Source of the DNA: Bombus terrestris
Lineage: Eukaryota; Arthropoda; Insecta; Hymenoptera; Apidae
Length of the DNA: 64,000 bases
Direction of reading: 5' to 3'
Assembly (NCBI RefSeq): GCF_910591885.1
Contig: NC_063278.1
Span: 8,095,501-8,159,500, forward strand
The translations under genes and the position numbers were made by a program. Shown here piece by piece: positions 1 through 13,168 of this stretch. Below the pieces are notes generated by a model. It made no database searches and was not told the origin of the DNA. It worked only from the letters and a program-made list of their open reading frames with translations. Position 1 is the first letter of the stretch, and the number at the start of each line of letters is the position of its first letter.

Positions 1-3000
1 AGCTTCTATTACATGAATTCCAATTATATAAACTTTTTGTCCACTGACAAGTTCATATAAATGGAGTTCTGCCGTATCCTAATATGCTGAATTTATATAT
101 GTATGTTTCTAATTCTATACGTTTCAAAATATCCTGTTGGCAGATAATAAAACAAATATTAATTGACAAAATGATATACGTGAATATTAGATTTTCTAGT
201 TATTCGTAAAAAGAAAATTATAATATTCCCGTTAGTTAGGTGATATATTACGCTTAACCGAGATAATCGAGGGCAATCGACACATTAAGCGGTATCGATG
301 AAACCGATCGTTCGACATTATAAAACAAATTAACCTTTCTCCGTGCCGCTATTCCTCACTGGCGAATAATAAATATTCCTAGGCGAGGCATGCGGCGTTA
401 CAGTTATCTAACAACATCTCTTCGCAACCTTGCCTCATTACTTACACTTCCTAGTCCGGGTGGTGAGTAAATCTCCGGATTCCAAAGGATTTCACTTGCA
501 ATAACGTCGAAATGCCGCTATAACCCACGTTTCCGTCAAACGCTTCCCTAATGTCGATTTGCGTAAGTTTGAGATTATACAAATCGTTTGCATAACCAGG
601 ATAGAAATAAGACGTCTTCTACAAATTTTGTTCCTGAATAAAAACCCGAATTGCACCTGCGAATTGATTTTGCGCAATCGACTCCAAGAAAGTTATAGCT
701 AACCTTTCTAACAATGTTTACGCAAATTCATATTTTTGTGAATATCTAATACATATATGTATAGTATATGCATAATATATAGCTAGAAGTGAAGCTAGAA
801 GTGAGAAGCTAAAGATAGAGGCTTTTTTCTTTTACTAAACATTATAACGAGCATTGTGTATACTTTGAATATTTTACGCTTTAGTGTATTCGTATTTCAA
901 CGAATTGAAAATGATCGAGAAAATGCAATGGGATCAAATTTCCTATAAATGGAAGAGCGATTTGTATTGACTTTAATCTGTCAAATTTTATGACGAGTCT
1001 TTCGCGAATGTACACTACGGCGTTAATATTATACACGGGTCGTGAACGTAGTTCTTAAGTAGCTCGTTTCGAGTCAGAAAGTACACTGATTGACATAATA
1101 TCTTCGTACGGATAATGGAGTACGACGTGAGGAGAATCTCATTTAAGCGCTTCACGTAGTCTGTTTCTGATCTATCTTTCGGTTAACCGTTTACTCAATT
1201 TACTCGGTTCACGTTAATTTCTCAGATCATGAAAATTACTTAAATTACTCGAATTAATTTATTCTCGAATGAAGAAACAAACAAATTCTCCAAGAAACGA
1301 GTAATTACTATTATACGTACAAGTTCTATGCTACGTGAACCACGTTTTTATAAGAAATAAATCTTCACATATTTGAACAGTATTACCTTGTCTATGCAAA
1401 ATATAACAGATAAATATCGTAATGTTTCTAAAAGAAAAAAAAAAAAAATGAGGATTGTGTTAGATTTACGTATCACATCGTATGCCGGAAATTATGGCGT
1501 CTTGATGGTATAGCAGATTCTTTTAAAATGGTTCTTTTCCTCTAAGTCTGAGGAAAACATATTTATGCACAGGATTAAAACAGTTTTATAGGTGATCATG
1601 TAATCGTCTGATTCAGATATGCTCGTAAAAAACTGACTACGTGATTAAATCAATACTAATGGCTAGTACAGATCGATCTATTCTACTTCAGTTTCAAGCG
1701 CAGTTCACTTCTACTCGGTGTTCATAATAATCTACATTCAATAAATATCTTGCAACTACATATATACATTTTGAAATTTGTTTCAAAATTTACCAATATA
1801 ATTATGATAATCGGCTTCCATTACAACTAATAAAATTCATAAATGCATCGCATAACGCACATAATAAATTCATAAAATATGTCTACAGTGCTTGTTTGAA
1901 TGCTTCCATGAGCACATAAGTACATAAACGAAAGATTACAGCAACCAGTAGTCGCTGTACCAGACTGTTCCTCGTCTACCGTCTTTGATTCCACGCCTGG
2001 GTCTGTCCTCACGCTACGATAAACGTGATTTGTGCGCGGGAGAGGATTCTCGTCGACCTCCTTATCTTTGTCGACGATAAGCGGAACAAACGACAAGACA
2101 TGTTCCTCGTGCCTTCGTAGATAATACCATAACGCATATAATTATAACGTGGAGTTCCGGGTCGCGGCGGTGAGTAACCAGTACTTCTGTATCTGGCGAG
2201 ATAATAAATCGGCGTGAAGGAGCGTGCGTGCACCAGGACGTTGGTACTGCATCGCGCAGCCGGTGGCTATCGTCTCGTGCAGCGTGACGCATCGCGGAAT
2301 AAATGAAAACGTAATTCGTCGACGAGGAATGAAAAAAACGACCAGAGGTGAGCGATTAACTCGAGCCAACAAACCAACCAGGGTACACAAGAAAAAACGC
2401 GATTCCATCTCACGTTGCTCGTCCTTTTTTGTCGCCCTTTTATTGAACGCGATATTTCAAATGCTCGATGTTCGCGCGATCGTCTTAAGTAATCGGACAT
2501 AATACATCAGATTGCAGAGCTGCAGAAAAGAGAACGGCTGGAGATCGAATTCTCCAAGCCGCAACGTCGTGGTTTATTATGCGGATGCACTGGCCTTGCC
2601 ATTTTTCAGAATCCATTTTTACGCCGCGTTAATGGGTTTCGGCTATTGCGGATGTTAATTGAGCTGTCGTCATTGTTACGACAGGGGGATTTTTCAAGAG
2701 ATCGTTTGCGTAGATAATCTTATTTGTGTTACGCGATAATCCGACGGTTATAATAACATGATTTTTCTTTCTTAATTTATCGTGATTCTTTGACAAATTA
2801 GGCAGCGGATCCTGAGGGAAAACTGTCCAATTTTTAAAAAACTACGTGTCTATATGTTATTTCGTTTTAATTACTGACGAGTACACGAACCCTCCTGGAA
2901 CAAGTTGTTCGAATTACTTATGAGTCATAACTATCATAATTTTTATGCTTGTACTATACGTGTGGTAGCGTATTGTTGTTGGGTTTCAGGGGTCATTATA

Positions 3001-5690
3001 TTTTATTTTGCTCTTGTTATCTAGAATTTCTTTTCAGGATGCTTCAACTTCAAGATATTGCTGTTTATTGTCAATTTCATTGCGTTCAGTACAAAAGCAT
3101 ATCGTATAAAACTTCACAATATAATCGAAGTATAATTGAATACAACCTCCCATAAGACTATAAAAGCTAATTCTACGAGGCGTCCAAAAAGCGATTGATA
3201 TTACTTCAAATATGTATTTTTTGTATTAGCAACACTGATTGTTCCTGAAACACCCAAGTACTTCCTCCCATCTCTTAAGTTAAAATTCAATCAACACCTT
3301 GTACTCCATAAAACATTTTGCACACAAAAAAAAGAACCACTCAAAAAAGAACACTGGTGGCAATTGTGTCGCCTAATTAAAAATTAATTGTAGCACAATA
3401 ATTCAGCTTGCCAACCCGGGGCGACTGTACGTAACCTTGCGAATTGAATATCCGGTCGGATGCAGGAGTCGTTCGCGGAAGGGTGAGTGGATGGCGAAAA
3501 AGGAGAAGAAAGACACGAGCTGAACGGAAAGGAACGAGGAGAAAAAAAGGAGGAAAACCACACACAACGTTTGCGTGGCTTATCGTTCCCCTGGACAGGT
3601 TTGCTCGTATGTCTGTATATAAACGTGGCGCGCATATAAATTTGTTGTACCTATCTCCGTTTCCTTCTATGCGAATCAAGGGAACCAAAGTTTCATTTGG
3701 AAGACAGAGAAAACGCGAACTCACGGTGGACGTAGATACGGTCACAAACACCAGCGTTGCAATTAGATATTTTTCTCGTATCCAGACGATGGTAGTCGCT
3801 CGCCAGGGGAAGTCAAAGCAAAACACAAAGGAGAGAAACACTCGAGAAGCTGCAGCTCCGGGATACGCGTCCTCTTGGAGGGGGATTCAGGGTTACAGGT
3901 GAAACGAGCAGGATAGCCGCGCAGCCTGACCTTGTCAATGGACTGCAGAAATTGCTTTAAAGCGAAAAGAAATTCGAGATTGCCCCGGGTTAGATAATGG
4001 TCGTTCTTCGTCGTATCGCGAATGCAGCGGTGTAATGACGTAGTAGAAGGACCTCCAACGTTCTGGAGAGCGGTCGGTTATCTTAATTGCTTGTAGGAAG
4101 GATGCAGCTGATTGCTTGTGACACTGGGTGGGAATTCCAGTCAGAATCGTTTTAATTTAATTAATTGGGCTGCTGACAGGTTTTCGGATATTTCTTTGTG
4201 GTCGTCCTTCTGCTGGTAGAGATAATTTCTATTAAATATACAGTTGGAAGCAATGATACTTCGAAGGTATAAAGTGTTGTTTGCGTTAACTATATATTTT
4301 TTGATAGATATGGTAGAACTTCAGTTATTGAGAGGGAAGTTTAGTTGATAATTAATTAATCTTTACGTTGTTGAACACGTACGTCGTCTTCATAACAGAT
4401 AGATAGATTTATAAATACTATAACGATACATGGATAGTTATTTATAGTCTTCATATGTGCATCTAACATATTAATTAACAGATAAATAATTACAAACAAA
4501 AAATTAAAATTATCAAAAATTCCTTAAATACCTTAAATCTTCCAACACACCGTTACTTTTATCGACATCCAAATTCCTGTTTACTGACTCGATCGATCTG
4601 AACAGGGACTCTTATTGTATAAAGAAAAAATCACGAGTATTTACAATTAATGAATGAGCAGTGAATTCCGGTAGGAGTAAAACGACTCCAACAGAAACAT
4701 AATAATACAAATTACTTGTCCCTTAATAAGACCACATAAGTGGATTCCTTCCATACACGACAGAATATTTCATTTGAAAAGTTAATTGGTCTCAGTTAGT
4801 TTCATTCGATTGCCTTAAATGAAAACTATTACCACTAAAGAAAATTAAACGTTCAATTTATACAAGACCCCGGAATTCTTAAGCCGGTCGAGTAGTCGAG
4901 GAATGAAGCCATTTCAGCAGCCACCAATTATCTCCGGTAGCAAATTTACGAAGGGCCGTGCTCCGCTCGCGAGGCACTTCTTCTCTTGACGATACACGCC
5001 ATAAGGAAAGCAACGCGACGACGTTTATCACCAGCCTTGGCAGGCTCGAGGCATTTTACCGATCCCATAAAACCAGCCTTAATAAAAGTGCTCACGTGTA
5101 CACAACTGGGATTAGCCTGTCGGTAAAGGTGCGTAAAGCCTCTCGAATGGGAATTAAACACGCGCAAACTGAATTGTCCTCATTCCGGAAATCGAACAAA
5201 TCTTGACCACCGTACATATATATATGTGTGTATGTGTGTGTGTGTGTGGGAAGGGATATTGTCGTGCGTGACAGGATTACCTGTGTCGCCAGAACGGCGT
5301 TGATGCGTATCTCTGGAAGGCGGCTGGGATGAAAGGGTAAAAGAGCATTCGTTTTGGAACTGACAAGGCCGTGAATTTCGCGGTTTCCGCCATGAACGCG
5401 AAGGTCGCCGCGGAATCGTTTGAACACGATCGTCTGAGAGGAAACGCCGGCCTCGTTTAGAACGCCACCAGATAAAAGAAGTCTCGTGAGCGGAGTTCCA
5501 GATTTTCTCACACAGTTCTGCCGGAACTGACCGCACCTTACGTGTCGAAATGAATTATTTGTTGCACTGTTAGAGTGTCGGGAGATATGACGGCCAAAAG
5601 TGTTAGGAATCCAATGATGCGAACCGCTTTTTATACAGTGAATTAAGAACTATATTGCTTGACTGAATTATTTCATCTTCATTGATCACT
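1..5690. other. no recognisable gene; AT-rich DNA with GC-rich patches
   Basis: I find no exon chain, conserved motif or RNA gene here. GC-richer patches near 2000-2500, 3400-4060 and 4950-5530 are open in several frames on both strands at once. That is expected from few AT-rich stop codons and not from coding. The patches could be regulatory or parts of introns of a gene lying outside the window. A TA/TG dinucleotide run lies at 5214-5248. Confidence 0.5.
5214..5248. repeat. (TA)n(TG)n microsatellite
   Basis: An alternating TA run passes directly into a TG run with one TA interruption. It explains the Thr-His-rich shadow translations on the minus strand over this point. Confidence 0.85.
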
Positions 5691-5700
5691 CATTCTGCAT

Positions 5701-5990
5701 GTACATATTAGTCTCTTATTAATCATGTCGCGTATGCATCTTTTTATAGATACTTCAAAAATGATTGAGTCTTTTTCTGACAATGAGCCTGTAAATTACT
5801 TTTTATCCTCTTTGTAAATCATTAATAACTTTTACAAGCTTACATATTAACAGCTTGCTAATGATGTCGCGCCTGTATTTTTTAATATAGAAATTCATTG
5901 ATGAATTTTTTCGTGTCTACATTAATAACCTACTAATGATGTGTTTTCATGTATCTTTTGTGTATAATGAGCAGTGTTATTAAGAAATAT
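5701..5990. repeat. degenerate tandem repeat, about 139-bp unit
   Basis: A block beginning with an ACATATTA-like stretch and then an AATSATGTCGCG core followed by T-rich sequence occurs at 5701-5760. It recurs at 5840-5900, 139 bp later, and a shorter version of the core recurs at 5935. The units are diverged but colinear over about 60 bp. No coding potential is seen. Confidence 0.5.
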
Positions 5991-5999
5991 TAATTCATC

Positions 6000-8900
6000 A
6001 ACAGAGAGGATATCTTACATCGTAGAATACAAATGATTCTAAAATGAAAACGTTATACAATAGAAACTATATGAACGTTGCTCATACTATGTTACTAAAA
6101 AGTCATCAAGACTATCTACAATAATTAATTCGATCTGTATCTCTCTTCCCATCTATTTAAGCTACAAAAATATTTCACTAACTGTCACCAGTCGGGATCT
6201 TATTTGACAACTTATTAAGAGATATATGTATTGTATATTTCTATAAAATCCCAAGTATATTTCTGAATCATTAAGTTAAGATAACATACAAATACCAAAC
6301 ATATTTGTTTATTTTGCATACTTCATCGAATTCCACGAATTGATAGGGTCAGTAACAGTCCATTAATGTAACGCCATTACATATATATTGTAAAATCTAC
6401 ATTCACTTTAAAATTTAATAAGACAAAAGAATCAGTCTGATACCTCGAACCAAACCGAAACCAACGACTTCCACTGTGTAACCACACCTCAGTCAAAAAC
6501 CAACAACGCGTATCATAAAACCAGCCTGATACCAAAGTACACGCTTAACAGAGCGAAAAAACGATGTTGCCAGTGACAAGGGGAACAGATCAGAAAAGAG
6601 TAGAAACGCTTCTAGGCGCCGTCTAAAACGTTCTTTCAGTTTACCACGTTGAATAGCAGGTTCTCGTGAAGTACAAGCCACGTTTTCGACGAATTATACG
6701 ACCAGAGAATGATAAATAAGGATCCGCGGGTGGATTTGCGACACGACGACTGCCACCACCAGGGTCAAAGAACTCGCGAGTGAATCTTGAAAAAGAGCCG
6801 GCTCCCTTTCAAGAGCAGTTCGTTTAGCGTTCAGGCCAACGCACCGACGACGCTTGTTTCGGTTCTACTTGCTGCTTTTCTTTTTCTCGGCACTGAAACC
6901 CGTCATAGGAATTTTTGCATCGCGATACGCGGGTTGAACAGAGTCGTTGATGTCTTATGTCGGAATTGAAAAGGTTGAAGCAGGTTCGTTGACCTGTTGC
7001 GAAGATCTGAATAATGCAACCATACGAATTGAATGACGAGGCTCGAATGTCTTTAAAGTACCGTACGTTGATCTTGTTAAGTGTTTGTTGTAACTGTAGG
7101 CTTTTGCTTTTTTTCTCTATTATAATGTCATGAAAATTAGCATAGCGATATTATAAGCAGGCTGCAGATGATTATGTAAATTCGTATTTATCGAAGGGAT
7201 TCCTTGCTTAAGGATATTTATATTTTCACTAACACGACGGTACAATTGTTCGCTATACAATTATGGAATATAAATGACACAAACAGTGTATGAACCGCTG
7301 TATCCAAAGAAAATATACATTCTGCGCACGTTTGCATGATAAATTTCACGTAAATGCGACAGACGTTCTCATACCACTCGCAAAAAAAAATTCACACTTA
7401 TATTATTTCACCATAGAATATCAAACTTTGTGAATAATTACTCTATCGAACAGTAAATGTTCCTTCTGTCTGATTTCGTCATGAGAACGTAGACTTATAT
7501 TTAAGAATTACTGAATCCTTTTCTGAGAAATCGACAATAGGAATTGAAATGAAGATACTCTAGCACGAAACAAACATGATCGCGCGTTCCAGAAGTTCGA
7601 AGCATACGTGCTACAATCGAACAACAATAGCAGCAGCATTTGGATGTCACGAGCAGTGCCTTGTTATGTTGGCGATGGGACGTGTGTGGAATTTGTAGAA
7701 CAACATCGGCCCTGTTACATTATGTCTTCCTTTCTCTCTCTCAATCTTTGACAGACGATGAAAAGAGAATCGCAATCGGCACGATTCTTCTCTCGCGAGG
7801 ATTAGTTGCTTCATTTCAATGAATGGTTCGATTGCATTCCTCTGTTTCCAAAGGAAGATGAATTTCCTTTGGCGAGGTAGCTGGGTCGGTATTATGGGTG
7901 CCTATTGTGAAACTTGTATAATATTACGTCTCAAGTTGTTGCTTCTAGAACTATCGGTCCAATAGTTCGATTGTACCTTGGCGTCTTATACAAGAGTCAC
8001 AATATGAATGTTGTAATGAAAATGAATGTAATTCTCTTCTAACAAAAATTAACCTCGATTCTGTCTTTATTTTAACATCTGAAAAAATGTCATCTTCATA
8101 TTTAATGCTACTTTCACAACAATAAAATAAGTAGTAACCAATAAAAACATTCTATAGTCCAATTTTTTTTAGCGATATCTCGATATTAATTTTACTTTCC
8201 TTATATTTAAACTTTACTTTCAAATGACAGTAAAAATTCTACATTCCAATTTTTCTAACAATAAAACAAGAACTAAACGGATCTGGAAAATACCGTCCTA
8301 CCAACACCTTCACCATATCTACGGTTGATTAAAAATAAAAGCAACTGACTCTTGAGCAACTAAACGCTTAATATTGCGTAACTGTCTTACTTTCAGCTAT
8401 AGCCTATCCAAATTACATTGCAAAGCTCTGAATCGCAACCTCGAAATCAATCAAGATCTCACGTGCAATTAATCCAGCGCTATCAACCTACCACCAATCT
8501 ACTAACCAACCTAGCGCACGATATAAAACGCACACAGGCACACACGTACACGTCTATCGAAACAACCGAATCATCAAAGAAAGGGGCAGTTGCAAAACCT
8601 CGCGTATGATCCTCTAATTAGAGATCCCAGCGCAATCGATCGCTGTTCGCTAGACCGCTGACCGCGTTATGCCACCGTGACTGGCAATTTATTTTCAACC
8701 GCGTCGTTTCTCCTTTTTTAATTTGGTTCGTTAAGAAGCCGCGTTTGCACCGCCGCAAAGGGAAGCTTCGCCGTGGTGTACGTACATGGTGCATCGACGT
8801 TTCGTCCCACGTACGTGCAGCCACGCACTTTAGAGTGTCATGAGGGATGACTCACGTGAGAAGGCGCGTTTTTATCGCGCGACACGCGCACAAACCGATG

Positions 8901-9114
8901 AGACACCGTCCCGCGGCGTCACGGTGATCGATGGTTGGAGGACGCCTGATTTTTGCGCTCCTGCCGACCCTCGATTATTCAATGGCTGGAATTCCGCTCG
9001 CGGACTCCGGTTTATTAATATCGATGAAGATCTCGACCAACGGCGAACATCGTTCTTACCATTTTAATACTTCTTACTCGCGTAACACGAGTGAGTCCTT
9101 GCTTTCGTGAATTA
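6000..9114. other. no recognisable gene
   Basis: Mostly AT-rich sequence with a GC-richer patch at 8620-9070 around several short ORFs without recognisable motifs. I see no splice-consistent exon chain and no RNA gene. Confidence 0.45.
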
Positions 9115-9116
9115 TT

Positions 9117-9140
9117 AGGTTGCTCGGAAAGTTCACATAA
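9117..9140 (+). mobile_element. lone mariner-like terminal inverted repeat (relic)
   Basis: The sequence TTAGGTTGCTCGGAAAGTTC sits next to a TA dinucleotide. It resembles the terminal repeats of insect mariner elements, which often begin TTAGGTTG and continue with an (A)AAGT block; that comparison is from memory of the family. I could not find the matching inverted end within the next 2 kb, nor any transposase remnant, so this is at best a solo end. Confidence 0.4.
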
Positions 9141-10002
9141 CTGTCAACGTATTCCGTTATGTATATAGCAAGATCAATAGGCGATTATTCATGATAAACT
9201 TCTGGTAAAATGCTTGCTTAATTAAATCTCTGTTCGGTTAAATAACAAGATCGAATCGGAAGAAGTACTGCTGATCTTAGTTGGATATTACGTGCTATAA
9301 TTAAGGAGAGAAATTTCAGATCGATTAAAAGGATGTCTTTGAATGAATCGATGTTAGGTTAATTAATGAAAATCAGGTAATCAAACCTGAATTATAATTG
9401 GAATGTTTAATTCCACCCACATGTAACGTCGTCGTATTATCAGCAACACAAATTTCTTCATAATAAGAAATTTTAATACTTTAGATATGCACAGAAAGTA
9501 ATATGTGGTTCATAAAATTTTTCCTAAAATTAAAAGCAACAAATTTTTTATAGAAACAACTTTTCATAAAATTCACTTATTGATAGTGTTGATCACTTTG
9601 AACATAGAATTTCATCCCATGCCGTTTTAGCTATTACGTTCAATTATTGTCACTGCTATTATCCTTTCCAAGTCGCACGTGATATCACTCATTCTGTCAA
9701 TCAAGTATTATGAAACACACAAGGATACGTTAGCTTAAAATATATCGACAATCGTGATAATTACTTTATCCCAATAAAAGATTGCGTGCGAAATGTCCGT
9801 GCGAATCGCGCATCCCGACTTCCCGCGATCCCTGAACGCGGAAGAAAAACGATACTTCAACAATTTCACGCTGGAACATCATGTAATCATACGGTGCAAC
9901 GACACCGGTAGAAGTAGGTATAATAAGCTTCCGTCAGGATCAATGAGCGCCCTGACGAAGCGTATTCCGACGACTCACACGCATACTTTCCTCCAGCTTA
10001 TA

Positions 10003-10523
10003 CAGGGTAGTTCGTAACTGATAGTATAATTTGATACGGGGCGATTTAACAAGAAAAAATGAGGCGAAAATATAGAATAAAATTTTTCCATACGGCGCTT
10101 CGAACAAAAGCAAATAATCGATAGGAGTTAAACTACATGTAAAAATAAACAAACAATGATCACAAGATGCCTTGTTTTTGAGAAAAATAAGAAAATTTAT
10201 CATGCATTATGTATATATCTAGAGTATTATCAGACTAGTTCTTAGCCAAACATGTTTAAACATTGTTTGCTTGAAAATGAGGTCTTACATGGAAAAATGT
10301 TACTTTATTTTTTTTACTTATTTTCACATGTATAATAACCTCCTACTGATCGTTTACTCAGACCTAACCGGTAGCCAAGTTTAACTGTACTTGATAAATT
10401 TCCAAACTCGATTTTCTCAGAAACGACGCGTCATACGAAAAGATGTTATTCCATATTTTCGACTTATTTTCTCACGTAGAATCATCCTGTACCCAACTGT
10501 ATCACCAATTACGGACCAACCTG
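10003..10523. mobile_element. non-autonomous DNA transposon with long inverted repeats (MITE/foldback)
   Basis: The left end begins CAGGGTAGTTCGTAACTG and the right end, read on the minus strand, begins CAGGTTGGTCCGTAATTG. The similarity continues inward for roughly 100 bp, including a shared GAAAATATRGAATAA block at about 10065-10080 on the left and 10445-10465 on the right. Each outer end abuts a TA dinucleotide (10001-10002 and 10524-10525), the target-site duplication typical of the Tc1/mariner superfamily. The 521-bp length and absence of any long ORF mark it as a non-autonomous copy. Short ORFs over this element are chance. Confidence 0.7.
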
Positions 10524-10525
10524 TA

Positions 10526-12950
10526 TATAACCATCGTAAAGTAACAGGTGATCTGTTCCTTTTTCAATGTGAAGCTCGTAAAATATCCGATCTCTATATT
10601 TTTGCATATGAGACGCCATAGTTTGCATAATTCGCGAAGACGACCGGTGCGTTTAGAATCGGCGCCAGGAAAAAAACAACATTCCTGCCCGGTTATGTCA
10701 GACATCGAACCGGAAAGAAATGCAAACGTTAAAGTAACGTTGTTTCATTCGGGTAACATGGTCCTATTATAGCTGCTCAGGATGAGATTCGTGGTAACGG
10801 TATACAGTGTCGAAAATTTCGTACCAGGAACTGGATAGATTGATCTCGACAGATTCCGTTTATCTTCAGATATGTTTCGTCATAATGACCGTTCACTTAA
10901 AAATAACGCGATTCCCTTTGAAAGTCAAGTGTACCCGCTGACACGAGTGGTTTGAATGAACTCGTTGAGTGTTTAACCTGTAACGGATCGGTTCTTAAGG
11001 AACTTGAGAACAGTTAGGTATGACAATACCTAATTCTTATGTTCTTTGTTTTATCTATAAGAACATAAATTAAATTCATTTGATTTCATTTGATTAATTT
11101 GATAGAAATTTATGTTTTACATACTCCCAGCGATTGCGACTGTTCTTTAGCAAGATATAACAATAATCATTAAAGAATGTATTAATATTAATTTATAAGT
11201 TCTTCTCTTTTTACATGTCGCGTCATTATTGTTAAATCTACTCAGTACCCATTTGAAGATTAAATTTCTACAAATCCGAACGATTAGTCATTTTACAGCG
11301 CGCTGAACCGAATTATCTAAAAATCTCGAATGAAAGAACTTAGATCTCATATATCACAGATCGTTGAACTGATCCTAAAAATCATTATAAATAACAGTCA
11401 TTATAGTAAACCAGTGAAACAACTGACAAATCCCTTTTCTTCGTACGCTTTTTTGTCTAAACAAGGAATTAATTGAAACGCAGAAAAACCTTCTTCAATC
11501 TAATCTCTGTTCTCCATCTCTAAAGATATAACCAATCAGAAGAAATTAAACTTACAACTAATCGCTATACTCGAAAACCAAAATCCTTTTCCATTATTGA
11601 GTAACGCATAGACAACAACTTCCTGGTTCCATATTCGGCTTCGTGATCTCGATCAAGGTACGAGACCACAATCTGTTCATTTTTTCTTCCGATCATATAA
11701 CATCTCAAGGTCCAGCCAATTATACGAATCATTGGCTCGTCATTGCCAAATCCGGCTACGAATGATCCATTTCCCCGTGAAATATAGCGTACCAATCTAC
11801 AGAGTTAAAATACTAGATTCTTATGTACCTGTAAAAGCTTACCAATTCTTCATCGAATTAACGTTTTCCCAGACAATCTCGGAGACATACACTACGAGTA
11901 CTTAGAATATTTAACAAACATTTAATTTCCATATCTCTGATTACGTGAAAGTATAAAAGTGAATAAACATCAGTTCTATTATTTTCATCGATATCATCTA
12001 ATTGTATATAACTAACTTAGATAAGATCAGCGACTAAAATTAAATAAAAGAGTTTCATTCGAGATATATTTTATACACCTGCAACAATTTGGCAGCGTTC
12101 CAATACTTGTGAACGATAACGTACATGCATAGGCATATTATACACGATCACGATCGTTTATCATTTCCAATCAGGGAAGGAATTCACGTGTGAAGAACTG
12201 AAAATAGGAAGCGTGCACATCATCGTATCGAGTAACGAGTAACGATCAGATCTCACGAATCGATCCGATGGTATACCATCGACGCTTCCCAAGATGAAAC
12301 ACTAAATCGCTCATGGGTTTGGAGAACAGAGAAGATCGTTACTCACGGATCGGTATGGCAGAACGTAATTATAATTTGCTACTGAAGGTCGGCTATGAGT
12401 TACAACCAATGTGGGATCGTAATTTATACGGCAGCGCTGGTGAAATTACGATACACGGTGAATATGGGTCGTAACACGGGCGTTGCTTCGTCCAGCATCG
12501 TCGGCTCTATACACGACTGTAATTATTATGCCAGGTTTGCACGGATTTGCCTGTCCGTAATTGACCGGTCGCCCGTGAAATCGATACCTGCGAGGGTTAC
12601 GCGAGGATTGAACAGGGGAAGGGAGGAGATGAGGTAGCGTTGACAATGAATATGGATTTATAAAGACCTCGTCGACGTTCGATGTAAAAGACGCGCGTTG
12701 TAATCGATGAATTTATTTGGTACACGCCCACCTGACATCCTGTGTTCTCGAATAAGCCTCGACGGCTAATGAAATTGGTTTCCGTGTATTAATAATTTCT
12801 TTTCTTTCTTTATTCTTCAGCTTTTTTATAATGTGCTTGGGATTACACACAGCGGGCCCGTTTTAAGCCGTAAAACAATTTTCTTTGTTTGCACTGCGGC
12901 CTGAAACGTGACGCATCGACGAGCTTCGTTTACCTTTCTTTCACTTCTGC
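10526..12950. other. no recognisable gene
   Basis: AT-rich sequence with a slightly GC-richer patch at 12395-12660. No exon chain, motif or RNA gene is seen. Confidence 0.45.
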
Positions 12951-13168
12951 TTAACTCTTTAAGGACCAAACTGTGAAATAACACGGTTGCACAATAGCGA
13001 ATTTAAAAATTTCAAAACTTCCAGCTTAGGAATACGGAAATCTGAAAGCATCGTGACATGAAAACTTGGAACGTTGCAAACCTATAAATTTGGCAGTATC
13101 GAACATCCAAACTCGAAAACTTGAAAATAAAATATGTGTCAACGCATCGTTGGTCCTTGATGAGTTAA
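12951..13168. mobile_element. piggyBac-like MITE flanked by TTAA
   Basis: The left end reads TTAACTCTTTAAGGACCAA (12951-12969). The right end, on the minus strand, reads TTAACTCATCAAGGACCAA (13150-13168), so 17 of 19 positions match as an inverted repeat. TTAA is present at both extremities, the target duplication characteristic of the piggyBac superfamily. At 218 bp it has no coding capacity and is a non-autonomous element. Confidence 0.68.

Noticed and set aside
3174..3200. TACGAGGCGTCCAAAAAG, reminiscent of some mariner ends
   Set aside because: No TA-flanked inverted partner and no transposase remnant nearby; similarity too short.
3377..3902. Overlapping 154- and 152-codon ORFs on opposite strands
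   Set aside because: They mirror each other over a purine/pyrimidine-biased GC patch, contain no motif and have no splice context; chance openness.
5092..5536. 139-codon minus-strand ORF
   Set aside because: It runs through a TA/TG microsatellite (translated as Thr-His-Tyr repeats) and is paralleled by another open frame.
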